NCBI GenBank assembly: GCA_963816685.1
Contig: CAWFMB010000014.1
Location: forward strand, 682,001 to 746,000
Direction: 5' to 3'
Length of the DNA stretch: 64,000 bases
DNA from: CAVYUC01 sp963816685
Lineage (GTDB): Bacteria; Bacteroidota; Bacteroidia; Bacteroidales; Prolixibacteraceae
Shown here piece after piece: positions 24,832 through 33,902 of this stretch (its first letter is position 1; every line of letters starts with the position of its first letter). The translations under genes and the position numbers were made by a program. The notes under the pieces are model-generated. The model had not been told where the DNA came from, made no database searches, and saw nothing but the letters and a program-made list of their open reading frames with translations.

Positions 24832-26199
24832 ATGGGAGTTTTAGTCGAAAAAGCTGATTTGTCATTAAAATATATAGCGCATTACAACGATGTAAAAGAG
24901 ATGCTTCTGGAGGATTCTCCCGAGGTGTTGAATGCTCCGCGCAGAAAAGCTTTGCAGGATTTTGTGACGCAGGGTATACCTTCGCGTAAAAACGAAAATT
25001 ACAAATATTCAAATCTGCAGCCTCAATTTATGCCTGAATATAAATTCATTCATCATAAAGAAGAGGTAAAAACCGATACTGATGCAGTGTTTCGTTGTGA
25101 TGTTCCCCAACTTGATTCACATCTGGAACTTGTATTTAATGGCTGGTTTCATAAGCAGAATAACGAAAATGGACGACTTCCGGCGGGAGTTATACTGGAT
25201 AGTCTTGAAACAGTGGCAAAGCATAATCCGGAACTTTTAACGGGTTACGCAAAACTTGCTAAAACGGAGGAAGATCCTATGCTGGCACTAAATACTACTT
25301 TCGCCAGGGATGGTTATTTTCTTTATATTCCTAAAAACACCGTGGTTGGAATTCCAATCCAGATTATCAATTTTTTAAAATCGGAAACCGATGCATATGT
25401 CACTCAGCGCAATTATATTTTTGTGGACGAAGGAGCAAGTGTAAAAATTATTTCATGTGACCATACACTGAATCTGAATTCGTACCTGAATAATTCGGTA
25501 ACCGAAATGTTTGTGGGTAAAAATGCAGATTTGGAATATTATACTCTTCAAAATCAGCACAACAACACTACAAGTTTGAATTCTTTTTATATTCAGCAGG
25601 AAAGGGATTCGAAAGTTACAACTTTAACAGCATCATTGCATGGCGGCTTTATTCGCAATAATTTGAAGTTTATTCTGAATGGAGAAAATGCTGAAGCTAA
25701 TTTATTCGGAATGTCATTTCTTGACAGAAAGCAGCATGTGGATAATTTTACCCAGGTCATACATTCCAAGCCACATTGTGTAAGCAATCAATTGTATAAA
25801 AATGTGCTGGATAATGAATCGTCCGGAGCTTTTTCAGGAAGAATACATGTTGTCAGGGATGCCCAGAAGACAAATGCTTTTCAGCGAAACAACAATCTAT
25901 TACTGACGGATACCGCACTAATGCAAACCAAGCCTCAGTTGATTATTGATGCAGACGATGTAAAATGCAGCCATGGAGCTACTGTTGGACAAATTGACGA
26001 GGATGCGCTGTTTTATCTGCGTGCCCGTGGGATTAATGAAAACAAGGCGCGCTTAATGATGATGAATGCCTTTGCACACGAAGTTGTACAGAAAATAAAA
26101 GTGGAGCCGCTACGCGACAGGATTGATGATTTGGTTGATAAAAGATTACGGGGTGAAGTTGCCCGGTGCCATGAATGCGCATACAATTGTGAAGATTAA
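24832..26199 (+). CDS. sufD: Fe-S cluster assembly protein SufD
   Basis: A SufB paralogue and structural partner in the SufBC2D complex, needed for iron entry. The 455 residues keep the SufBD core: PSRKNENYKYSNL near the start, then beta-helix segments, SGAFSGRIHVVRDAQKTNAFQRNNN and the C-terminal KCSHGATVGQIDEDALFYLRARG motif with Cys-x-His. The frame is open from a TTG at 24772 within sufC, but the ATG at 24832 directly after the sufC stop is the evident start. Confidence 0.96.
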   Translation: MGVLVEKADLSLKYIAHYNDVKEMLLEDSPEVLNAPRRKALQDFVTQGIPSRKNENYKYSNLQPQFMPEYKFIHHKEEVKTDTDAVFRCDVPQLDSHLELVFNGWFHKQNNENGRLPAGVILDSLETVAKHNPELLTGYAKLAKTEEDPMLALNTTFARDGYFLYIPKNTVVGIPIQIINFLKSETDAYVTQRNYIFVDEGASVKIISCDHTLNLNSYLNNSVTEMFVGKNADLEYYTLQNQHNNTTSLNSFYIQQERDSKVTTLTASLHGGFIRNNLKFILNGENAEANLFGMSFLDRKQHVDNFTQVIHSKPHCVSNQLYKNVLDNESSGAFSGRIHVVRDAQKTNAFQRNNNLLLTDTALMQTKPQLIIDADDVKCSHGATVGQIDEDALFYLRARGINENKARLMMMNAFAHEVVQKIKVEPLRDRIDDLVDKRLRGEVARCHECAYNCED

Positions 26200-26304
26200 C
26201 CGGCTTGTCTTTTTTTTCTGGTAAATATCCGGCTTATTTTAAAGGTTGAAAGAAATTTTTTGTAAAATTGATTTTGCAACCTTTTATTTTTATCTGCAAA
26301 AACA

Positions 26305-27522
26305 ATGAGTTACGATATTCAAAAAATACGAAGTAATTTTCCTGTACTGAGTCAAAAGGTTTACAACAAAACGTTTGTTTACCTCGATACGGCAGCTTCG
26401 GCACAGAAGCCTGTCCAGGTTTTGCAGGTACAGGAAAAACTGAATAACGAATATTACGGAAATATTCACAGGGCAGCGCATTTTATGGCGGATAAATCAA
26501 CCGCCGAATTTGAAGCCGTTCGTAATAAGGTTCAGATATTTATCCATGCTGAATTCAGGGAAGAAATAATATTTACAAAAAGCACAACCGAAAGTGTTAA
26601 TCTTGTGGCACATTCCTTCGGTGAAAAATATCTGAACGAGGGGGATGAAATCATTGTTTCTGAAATGGAACATCATTCAAATATTGTTCCCTGGCAGCTT
26701 ATAGCTGAGCAGAAAAAAGCAAAAATTGTGGTATTGCCTTTTTCTGATTCCGGCGATCTTATGATTGAAAAACTGCCGGATTTAATCAACAGGAAAACTA
26801 AAATTATTACAGTTGGGCATGTATCCAATGTTTTGGGAACAGTGAATCCTGTGGCCGAAATCATTAAAATCGCACATGAAAAAGATGTCCCTGTTTTTAT
26901 TGATGGTGCCCAGGCTGCACAACATGTCACTGTTGATGTGCAAAAACTTGATGCAGATTTTTATGCATTTTCGGCCCATAAAATGTATGGTCCGAATGGT
27001 GTTGGAATTTTGTATGGCAAAAAGAAATGGTTGAATGAAATGCCGCCGTATCAGGGAGGGGGAGAAATGATTGCTGAAGTTTCATTTGATAAAACCACCT
27101 TTAATGAATTGCCATTCAAATTCGAAGCGGGCACTCCAAACATTTCAAATGTGATTGCCCTGGGTGCTGCTATTGATTTTTTATTGGATACCGGTTTGGA
27201 AAATATTCAGAATTGGGAGCATGAATTAATGAAACATGCCACAGTTAAACTGAAGGAAATCGATGGATTAAGAATTTTTGGGGAAGCAAGGGAGAAATCG
27301 GGAGTAATTTCTTTTAATATTGAAGGTGTCCATCCCTACGATTTGGGTATGCTGCTCGATAAAATGGGTTTTGCAGTTCGCACAGGTCATCATTGTGCCG
27401 ATCCGGTAATGCAACATTATAAAGTGCCGGGTGTTGTGCGGGTTTCGTTCGGAATGTATAATACCATGGAAGAAATTGATGCATTGGCAGAAGCAATTAT
27501 CAAGTTGAAGCGAATGTTTTAG
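26305..27522 (+). CDS. sufS: Cysteine desulfurase SufS
   Basis: A PLP enzyme that takes sulfur from cysteine and hands it to SufE as a persulfide. The 405 residues match group II desulfurases: the PLP lysine is Lys226 in SAHKMYGP, the DGAQAAQH block precedes it, and the catalytic cysteine is Cys364 in TGHHCADP. It follows sufD by 105 bases with a TATCTGCA box that is only close to the promoter consensus. Its last 4 bases overlap the stop of a small opposite-strand gene. Confidence 0.97.
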   Translation: MSYDIQKIRSNFPVLSQKVYNKTFVYLDTAASAQKPVQVLQVQEKLNNEYYGNIHRAAHFMADKSTAEFEAVRNKVQIFIHAEFREEIIFTKSTTESVNLVAHSFGEKYLNEGDEIIVSEMEHHSNIVPWQLIAEQKKAKIVVLPFSDSGDLMIEKLPDLINRKTKIITVGHVSNVLGTVNPVAEIIKIAHEKDVPVFIDGAQAAQHVTVDVQKLDADFYAFSAHKMYGPNGVGILYGKKKWLNEMPPYQGGGEMIAEVSFDKTTFNELPFKFEAGTPNISNVIALGAAIDFLLDTGLENIQNWEHELMKHATVKLKEIDGLRIFGEAREKSGVISFNIEGVHPYDLGMLLDKMGFAVRTGHHCADPVMQHYKVPGVVRVSFGMYNTMEEIDALAEAIIKLKRMF

Positions 27523-27743
27523 ATCGTTTTATTTTCTTCCTTTTTGGGTTTGGAAATTCCGGGAGCCAGTACAAATCCGATTAAAGCGCCGTACAAAGAG
27601 CTGCTTTGCCAGTGTGATTGAATGGGACAGGTTCCTGAAGTACAACCAATAAAATACCAGTAGGCGAAACCAGCCAGTGTTCCAAGCAGAAGGCCGGCCA
27701 GTTTCCATTTATATTTTAAAAGAAAAGTTTTAATCTGCGTCAT
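27519..27743 (-). CDS. DUF6132 family small membrane protein
   Basis: A 74-residue protein with two hydrophobic segments (about residues 12-32 and 48-62). Between them lies a loop with GCTSGTCPI, two cysteines that could bind a metal or form a disulfide, and the C-terminus is Lys/Glu-rich. This matches the DUF6132 family in my memory; the function is unknown to me. It sits on the minus strand inside the suf cluster, between sufS and sufE, with a 4-base overlap with the end of sufS. It is therefore convergent with sufS and divergent from sufE. Confidence 0.75.
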   Translation of the reverse strand: MTQIKTFLLKYKWKLAGLLLGTLAGFAYWYFIGCTSGTCPIQSHWQSSSLYGALIGFVLAPGISKPKKEENKTI

Positions 27744-27948
27744 GTGTATCTCATTTTTGAAAATTGTTTTGCAAAGAAACGAACATTTAAAGGATTCCGG
27801 TGTGATTAATGTTACTTACTCACGAATTTAAATGTCCGGCATCCACAGCATTACACTATTTATTTGTAAACTTTCTGAATAAGAATGTTGTTAACGTTGT
27901 CTGGTTTCAAAAAAATTCGAACTTTGTAATTCTTAAAACACAAGGAGA

Positions 27949-28371
27949 ATGACCATAGAACAAGAACAACATGAAATAATAGAGGAATTTTCAATATATG
28001 AGGATTGGATGGATAAATATTCCTATCTGATTGAATTGGGAAACAATCTTGATGATTTGGATGCAAAAGATAAAAACGAACAGAATCTTATAAAGGGATG
28101 TCAATCGAGAGTATGGCTGGTTGCCGAAAAAAGAGACGGGAAGCTGTATTTTCGTGGAGAAAGTGATGCGATAATTGTAAAAGGTTTGGTAGCCCTTCTT
28201 TTACGTGTTGTTTCAGGAAGAACACCAAAAGAAATCATGGAAAACGATTTGCATTTTATCGATGATCTTGGATTAAAACAACATTTGTCGCCAACACGCT
28301 CCAATGGCTTGCTGGCTATGGTAAAACAAATTAAGTTGTATGCTGTTGCTTATAACAGAATTGAAGGATGA
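27949..28371 (+). CDS. sufE: SufE family cysteine desulfurase sulfur acceptor
   Basis: Accepts persulfide sulfur from SufS and passes it to SufB. The 140 residues contain the GCQSRVWL motif with the acceptor cysteine at Cys51 and the later RTPKEIMENDLHFIDDLGLKQHLSPTR-type region. A good Shine-Dalgarno-like AAGGAG precedes the ATG, which is uncommon in this window. It is separated from sufS by the opposite-strand DUF6132 gene, so it probably has its own promoter; a GAACTTTG near 27919 is one mismatch from the -7 consensus. Confidence 0.95.
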   Translation: MTIEQEQHEIIEEFSIYEDWMDKYSYLIELGNNLDDLDAKDKNEQNLIKGCQSRVWLVAEKRDGKLYFRGESDAIIVKGLVALLLRVVSGRTPKEIMENDLHFIDDLGLKQHLSPTRSNGLLAMVKQIKLYAVAYNRIEG

Positions 28372-28386
28372 GGAGGAGGAAATGAA

Positions 28387-28692
28387 ATGGATAAAAGAAT
28401 TGATTTAATAATAGAAAACCTGAAAGAGGTTTATGACCCGGAAATTCCGGTTAATATTTATGATTTGGGACTGATATACAATGTTGATATCGATGAAAAT
28501 AATGTTGCCAATATTGTAATGACACTTACTGCGCCCGGATGTCCGGTTATTGATATTTTAATGGATGATGTTACGCAGGCAGTTAAATCGGTGGAGGGCG
28601 TGGAGAATGCAAATATTGATTTAACGTTCGATCCGCCGTGGGATAAGTCGATGATGAGTGAAGAGGCTCGTCTGGAACTTGGATTTTTTTAA
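28387..28692 (+). CDS. DUF59/MIP18 family SUF-associated protein (SufT-like)
   Basis: A 101-residue protein of the MIP18 family that helps Fe-S cluster assembly or maturation. It carries the typical KEVYDPEIPVNIYDLGLIY block near residues 12-30 and TLTAPGCPV with the conserved cysteine, ending in TFDPPWDKSMMSEEAR. It starts 15 bases after sufE and has a very strong purine-rich ribosome binding sequence (AGGAGGAGG) just upstream. A second ATG at 28382 is in another frame. It is followed by a perfect hairpin terminator. Confidence 0.93.
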   Translation: MDKRIDLIIENLKEVYDPEIPVNIYDLGLIYNVDIDENNVANIVMTLTAPGCPVIDILMDDVTQAVKSVEGVENANIDLTFDPPWDKSMMSEEARLELGFF

Positions 28693-28712
28693 AGAGAAAA
28701 ATTCAGCAACTA

Positions 28713-28754
28713 AAAATAGAATACCGGTAATCAACATTACCGGTATTCTATTTT
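28713..28754. terminator. Perfect 19-bp bidirectional terminator between the suf cluster and the LruC gene
   Basis: AAAATAGAATACCGGTAAT (28713-28731) is the exact reverse complement of 28736-28754, with a 4-base loop. The convergent genes on both sides end at it, and it covers the last two bases of the opposite gene's stop codon. Confidence 0.9.
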
Positions 28755-29970
28755 AATTTTGTTGATAATTGTACCAATCTTTGTGAAGATGTCCTTCGGA
28801 TTCGACCCAGGATTTAAAATCAGGAAAACTCATATTAACGGGTTGTTTTTCCTTTGATGACTGAAATGATGTGGACATAAATTCGATGCCCCAGGGATAA
28901 TTCTCCAGGGTTCTGTAAAACGCTTCATAACCAACCAAAGGATATTTGAATTTACTGCCTTTGGACCAATCCCAAGCATTTGGCGATTTATCATCGCCGG
29001 AACTGAACAGCAACATTAACTGGCTTTGTGTTGGGGGAGTTCCAAATATCCTGACCTGGTGGTTTTCATCGTCAATTCTGTACAAGTAGGGAGCAAGTAT
29101 GATATTAGTTAAACAATTTTCCCTAAGTTTCAGGGTAAATTCTTTTTCAACTTTTCCTTGGTTTAGAGTTTCGTGAATTACTGTAAACCCGTTGTTTATT
29201 GTTCCTGATTTTGTTGCAGCTTGTTGAGTCCCGGCAATGACATCGTCCACATAAATTAAGTAAGCACCTTTCCTTTCAAACAGTTCAAAGCCAAGTCCCC
29301 ATCCTGTGCTTTTCCATTCGGCAACACATATTCCTTCAACTTCTTCAATGCAATTATTTTTACCTCGTATCCACGATATTTTTGTTTTTACAATAAAATC
29401 ATTAAAATCGAAATCTCCTTTGGCAGGCCATAAATCATCAAAAATGAAATAGTTCCAGGTGGGTGTAACATCAACAGTACCACCAGTGTTGATGGTTAAA
29501 TGCGGATTGTTAGGTGCCTGGTCAAATTCATCGAATAAACCATCTCCGTCTTTATCCGATCTTTGAAACTGCAATTCCGAGGCGTCGGAAATATCGAAAT
29601 TTAAACTGTGGATTTTAGACGAAACTTCAATTTCAGAATTTGTTGCTGCAAATCTGATTTTAAATTTACCTGTTGAACCTGCCACTCTGTAATTAAAACA
29701 TGCCTGTCCTTTGAAAATAATCAGGGCGTCAAGCAATTCATCCTCCTGGCTGTACAATTCGATTAATGTACTGTCGAGTGCGAACGATCTTACGCTGTCA
29801 TTAACAATATTCACAAGTAAAACATCCTGCATTATTGCCGACCACGAAAATTTTTCAGGAACAACTATATCGAAAATCGCATTTTCTGCCTCATTTTCCA
29901 AGTCATCCATTTCAAAAACAGCACAACTGCATAAAGCAAGCATGCTAAGTAAAACAACCCATTTTTTCAT
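28753..29970 (-). CDS. LruC domain-containing lipoprotein
   Basis: A 405-residue lipoprotein: the signal sequence ends with Leu-Cys-Ser-Cys, with the likely lipidated Cys16. Residues 140-400 include the Asp-rich DKDGDGLFDEFDQAPNNP segment, a calcium-binding thrombospondin type 3-like repeat. Next comes the FDDLWPAKGDFDFNDFIV motif of the LruC/DUF4842 family, then beta-rich sequence. LruC-domain proteins are surface or extracellular in this phylum, with unknown roles. It is monocistronic, convergent with the suf cluster, and divergent from queG. Confidence 0.8.
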   Translation of the reverse strand: MKKWVVLLSMLALCSCAVFEMDDLENEAENAIFDIVVPEKFSWSAIMQDVLLVNIVNDSVRSFALDSTLIELYSQEDELLDALIIFKGQACFNYRVAGSTGKFKIRFAATNSEIEVSSKIHSLNFDISDASELQFQRSDKDGDGLFDEFDQAPNNPHLTINTGGTVDVTPTWNYFIFDDLWPAKGDFDFNDFIVKTKISWIRGKNNCIEEVEGICVAEWKSTGWGLGFELFERKGAYLIYVDDVIAGTQQAATKSGTINNGFTVIHETLNQGKVEKEFTLKLRENCLTNIILAPYLYRIDDENHQVRIFGTPPTQSQLMLLFSSGDDKSPNAWDWSKGSKFKYPLVGYEAFYRTLENYPWGIEFMSTSFQSSKEKQPVNMSFPDFKSWVESEGHLHKDWYNYQQN

Positions 29971-30226
29971 CTTCCCGGATTTAAAAGTCTGTTGTTTAAA
30001 ATTGTTCTCTAAGCTACAATGCGTTGATTAGTAAAACAATAGTAAGATGTGAAATCAGTGAACAACACCAGGGAAAAAAGAAATATGCAAGATTGGAATC
30101 AGAAATTTCTACTGCTAAAATCAGCATTTTATCTGCCTGAACTAAAGGTTTTGATAAAAAATGTATATTTTCTTTAATTTTTTCGAAATAAAATCGTTTT
30201 ATAAGATTCGGAAGAAAAACAATGAT

Positions 30227-31165
30227 ATGGCTTACGAGACAGGAAAAATAATAAAATCGAAAATTGAGGAACTTGGTTTTTTGGATTCTGCCATTCTTCC
30301 TGCAGGATTTTTAAATGAAGAAAAGGATAGGTTTCAGGATTGGCTTGATAACGAAATGAACGGACAAATGGGTTATATGTCGCGCAATGTGGAAAAGCGG
30401 CTTGATCCACGATTGTTGTTCGAAAATGCAAAATCTGTAATTGTTGTCCTTCAGAATTATTATTCTCCGGAAGTTCAGAATGATGAAGATGCACCAGTCC
30501 TTTCGAAATATGCTTATGGCATTGATTATCATTTTGTAATGAAGGATAAATTAAAAAGACTCTTGAAATTTATCCAGGAAATGATTCCATGCACAGGCCG
30601 GCCGTTTGTTGATTCGGCGCCTTTTCTTGAACGTGCCTGGGCACGGCGGGCAGGTTTAGGCTGGGTAGGTAAAAACAGTAATTTGATCTCAGTTGAACAT
30701 GGCAGTTTCTTCTTTATAGGCGAACTTGTTCTGGACATTGAGTTGCCGTATGACAGCAAAAAAATGGTGAGCGATCATTGCGGAAACTGTACACGTTGTA
30801 TCGATGCATGCCCAACAAAAGCGATTGTGGCCAATCGCATTGTGGATGCACGTAAATGTATTTCATATCAGACCATCGAAGTAAAAGGTGATTTGGATGA
30901 GCAGTTAAAAGGACAATTTGAAAACCGGGTTTTCGGGTGCGACATTTGTCAGGATGTTTGTCCCTGGAATTTAAAATCAAGCCCGAACAACGAATCTGAT
31001 TTCAATCCTAAGCCGCAATTACTTCAGATGACGCGTGAACAGTGGTATTCCATTGAAAGGTCATCATTTAATGAATTGTTTAAAAATTCAGCGGTAAAAC
31101 GTACGGGATATCATGGATTAAAAAGAAACCTTGAATTTATCCAGCAAGAAAACAGCAAAAGGTGA
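30227..31165 (+). CDS. queG: Epoxyqueuosine reductase QueG
   Basis: The cobalamin- and Fe-S-dependent enzyme for the last step of queuosine synthesis, reducing epoxyqueuosine in tRNA. The 312 residues include the AWARRAGLGWVGKNS block of the family and two ferredoxin-like clusters: CGNCTRCIDACP, and CDICQDVCPWN further on. The frame is open further upstream, but the ATG at 30227 fits the family N-terminus. The pathway's earlier enzyme queA is in the same window (3.2 kb). It does not appear to be part of a larger operon. Confidence 0.95.
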   Translation: MAYETGKIIKSKIEELGFLDSAILPAGFLNEEKDRFQDWLDNEMNGQMGYMSRNVEKRLDPRLLFENAKSVIVVLQNYYSPEVQNDEDAPVLSKYAYGIDYHFVMKDKLKRLLKFIQEMIPCTGRPFVDSAPFLERAWARRAGLGWVGKNSNLISVEHGSFFFIGELVLDIELPYDSKKMVSDHCGNCTRCIDACPTKAIVANRIVDARKCISYQTIEVKGDLDEQLKGQFENRVFGCDICQDVCPWNLKSSPNNESDFNPKPQLLQMTREQWYSIERSSFNELFKNSAVKRTGYHGLKRNLEFIQQENSKR

Positions 31166-31264
31166 AAATTGTGTTCAGGGAAAAAGTTGCTTTAGTTGTC
31201 AGTTAAATAGAAAGTGATTAAACGTAAAAATTTTGTATCTTATCTCTAATTAAATTTCAAAGCC

Positions 31265-33766
31265 ATGAAAGCCGGTTATTCTTATTTATCTTTCTTCTTT
31301 TTAATATTATTCTCAGGTGTAAATGCACAAACAATTGATAATTGGATAATTCAAAATGAAAAGGTTCCTGTTGAGAAGATTTATCTGCACACGGATAAGG
31401 AATTTTATTTTAATGGAGAAATCATTTGGTTTAAAGCATACTTGAGCGACAGTCGTTCGGGGAAGTTAATTCCGGGAGCCGAAAATATTTACGTCAGCCT
31501 GATTGATGATAAAGGAAATCAGGCTATCAAATCTATTTTAATGAGTGTAAATGGTCAGGTTGCCGGCAGTATTTCACTTCCGGATACTTTAAAGCCGGGT
31601 AATTATCTTATTCAGGCTTTTACTGATTATCTCATGAATTTTTCATCGGATGCATTTTTTTACAAGCCGGTGAATGTTTCAAGAGTTGGCAATTCGGCAA
31701 GATTAAATCAGAACCAGCAGCGTTTTAACCGTTCCCAAAGTATGGTCGCCGATGTATCAATTCTTCCTGAAGGCGGAAGCTTGCTTGAGAATGTGTCGAA
31801 TCTTGTTGCATTTAAAGCAGTGAACCGCGATGGTTATGGAGTGGAAGCAAAAGGATTGGTGCGTGATGAAAAGGGTAATACAGTTGTGGAATTCAGTACT
31901 GATTATAAAGGGATGGGATTGTTTTTTTTCACTCCTGAAACTGGGAAGAAATATACAGCAAAAATTAACGGGTTTCCTTCTTTCAATTACAAATTCGATT
32001 CTGTAATTGTTGGTGAAGGAGTTAAAATTCAGGTGGTAAACCACACAAGCAGCGAATTGATTATCAATGTTGCATCGAATTCAGAAAAATTTACCGGTAG
32101 TCCATTTTATCTTGTAAATATGTACAGGGGTGAAGTAATTTTTTATCAGGCATTTAAAACAGAAGGGATAAATCATGTGCTTAAATTTAACAGCGAAAAC
32201 CTGAGGGGTGGAATTAACCGCCTCGTTTTGCTGAACAAGGAGTTGGTACCGGTTTCGGAACGATTGCTTTTTTCAAATAATTTTGAAGTCATAAACCTGC
32301 AGGTAAATTCTGATTCGCAGTTATATAATAATCGTTCTCTGGTCAATGTAAAAGTTGCAGGCGAAAATGAAGATTCATCAACCGGATTAATGAATCTTTC
32401 GGTCTCAGTGTTGCATGAAAATGCGATACCGCAAGGTGGCCTTTCAATGAATATGTTATCCTGGTTGTTAATCGATTCAGAATTGAAAGGTTTTGTGGAG
32501 GCTTCAACTGATTATTTTACAGACACCGGGATTGACTCAAGGGCTAAGCTTCGGCTATTGATGCTCACCAACGGCTGGAAAAGTTATTTTTGGAATACTG
32601 TTCCGGGAGCTTCCGAAAACCTTATTCACCAGCAAAAAGCAGGTCTTGATTTCAAGGGGACAGCGATTAACAATTTAAGTGAAACTCCTTTGCAGAATGG
32701 TGAAATAACCATGATAATTAAAAAGGATGGCGAAATGGCTGTGCTTACTCAATATACAAATGAAAAAGGGGAATTTACATTTCCCGGATTGTTGTTTAAT
32801 GATACTGCCGGAGTTTACATACAGGCAAAAAATGAAAAAGGAAGGATGAATACTGACATTTCATTATCTCCGGTATTTTTAAATACAGTACCTTCAGAGA
32901 AACTTATAGCCGGATTGAACAGTTTCTATGATACCCCCTATGAATTGCAGCGTCAGAAGTATTATGGTGATTTGGCACTTCGTGAATACGATCCTTCTTA
33001 CCGCACCCGCAACATTAACCAGGTGGATGTTGTGGAAGATAAAATGAAGGACACTCATTTCAGGATTTATGATAAGGCAGATCAGGTGTTGGAAGTTCCG
33101 GTAAATGAAACCTCCCACAGTAATGTTCTTGATTTTATGGTGGGCAAAGTTGCAGGACTGGATATTAATGCCGATGATGTACGAATCAGGGGAACCAGCA
33201 GTTTTGGGGATAACTCGACACCTCTTTTCTTGATTGATGGTGTGCCGGTTAACCAGGAAACTAATATGAACCTGCCGACTGAAGTAGGTCTGAATACATC
33301 AGGTGAAGCAAAATTTGGCAGTCGAAATGTTCTTGACATGATAAAATCTGTTCCACTTGGAGATATCGAAAAAGTTGAAATATTGAAGTCGCCGCAAAAT
33401 TTATCTTATTTCGGAACTGAAGGCGCAAATGGAGTAATAGCAATTTACACCCGTCATGGCCAGGTGGACAGGCCAAATCAGGTTTTAAAAGGTTTACTTG
33501 AACGTAAAATTGCAGGTTATGCGTCCTACAGGAAGTTTTATTCGCCTGAATATTCTCCGGGAGAAATGAAAAACCCTTCACCCGATTTCCGTACTGTTTT
33601 ATATTGGAATCCGGAAGTTACTGCTCAGAAGGGATCAGCAGGTATTGACTTCTACACATCCGACCAAACAGGAAATTATATTATAAATGTGGAGGGAATA
33701 ACAAGCGATGGTAAAGTATGTTTAGGTAGTGCAGGTTTCCAGGTTGTTCCTGAAAATGAGAATTAA
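31265..33766 (+). CDS. Exported protein with MG2-like and TonB-plug domains
   Basis: An 833-residue protein with a signal peptide (about residues 1-22, ending Val-Asn-Ala-Gln). The N-terminal third resembles alpha-2-macroglobulin MG2-type beta-sandwich sequence (VEKIYLHTDKEFYFNGE). A later carboxypeptidase-regulatory-like module follows, and a TonB-dependent receptor plug domain is recognisable at residues 620-731 (KVAGLDINADDVRIRG, TPLFLIDGVPVN, SVPLGDIEKVEILKSP). No beta-barrel follows, so it is not a full receptor; it may be a surface or periplasmic partner of one. Not clearly in an operon: queG ends 99 bases upstream and the GNAT genes begin 136 bases downstream. Confidence 0.8.
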   Translation: MKAGYSYLSFFFLILFSGVNAQTIDNWIIQNEKVPVEKIYLHTDKEFYFNGEIIWFKAYLSDSRSGKLIPGAENIYVSLIDDKGNQAIKSILMSVNGQVAGSISLPDTLKPGNYLIQAFTDYLMNFSSDAFFYKPVNVSRVGNSARLNQNQQRFNRSQSMVADVSILPEGGSLLENVSNLVAFKAVNRDGYGVEAKGLVRDEKGNTVVEFSTDYKGMGLFFFTPETGKKYTAKINGFPSFNYKFDSVIVGEGVKIQVVNHTSSELIINVASNSEKFTGSPFYLVNMYRGEVIFYQAFKTEGINHVLKFNSENLRGGINRLVLLNKELVPVSERLLFSNNFEVINLQVNSDSQLYNNRSLVNVKVAGENEDSSTGLMNLSVSVLHENAIPQGGLSMNMLSWLLIDSELKGFVEASTDYFTDTGIDSRAKLRLLMLTNGWKSYFWNTVPGASENLIHQQKAGLDFKGTAINNLSETPLQNGEITMIIKKDGEMAVLTQYTNEKGEFTFPGLLFNDTAGVYIQAKNEKGRMNTDISLSPVFLNTVPSEKLIAGLNSFYDTPYELQRQKYYGDLALREYDPSYRTRNINQVDVVEDKMKDTHFRIYDKADQVLEVPVNETSHSNVLDFMVGKVAGLDINADDVRIRGTSSFGDNSTPLFLIDGVPVNQETNMNLPTEVGLNTSGEAKFGSRNVLDMIKSVPLGDIEKVEILKSPQNLSYFGTEGANGVIAIYTRHGQVDRPNQVLKGLLERKIAGYASYRKFYSPEYSPGEMKNPSPDFRTVLYWNPEVTAQKGSAGIDFYTSDQTGNYIINVEGITSDGKVCLGSAGFQVVPENEN

Positions 33767-33902
33767 CCTGATGCTGTAATACAACTCTTTAATTTTATAG
33801 CCATGCTGTTTTAACCTGCTGTTTAAAAATTTAGCATATAAAATTTCGTGAACTTCTCGTTCAAAGTATTAATTTCGGCTGACAGAGGTGAAATTATTAT
33901 CC

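Noticed and set aside
26291..26298. TATCTGCA as the sufS promoter -7 box
   Set aside because: It deviates from TAnnTTTG at two positions and no TTTG lies at the correct distance; sufS is probably transcribed with sufB-D.
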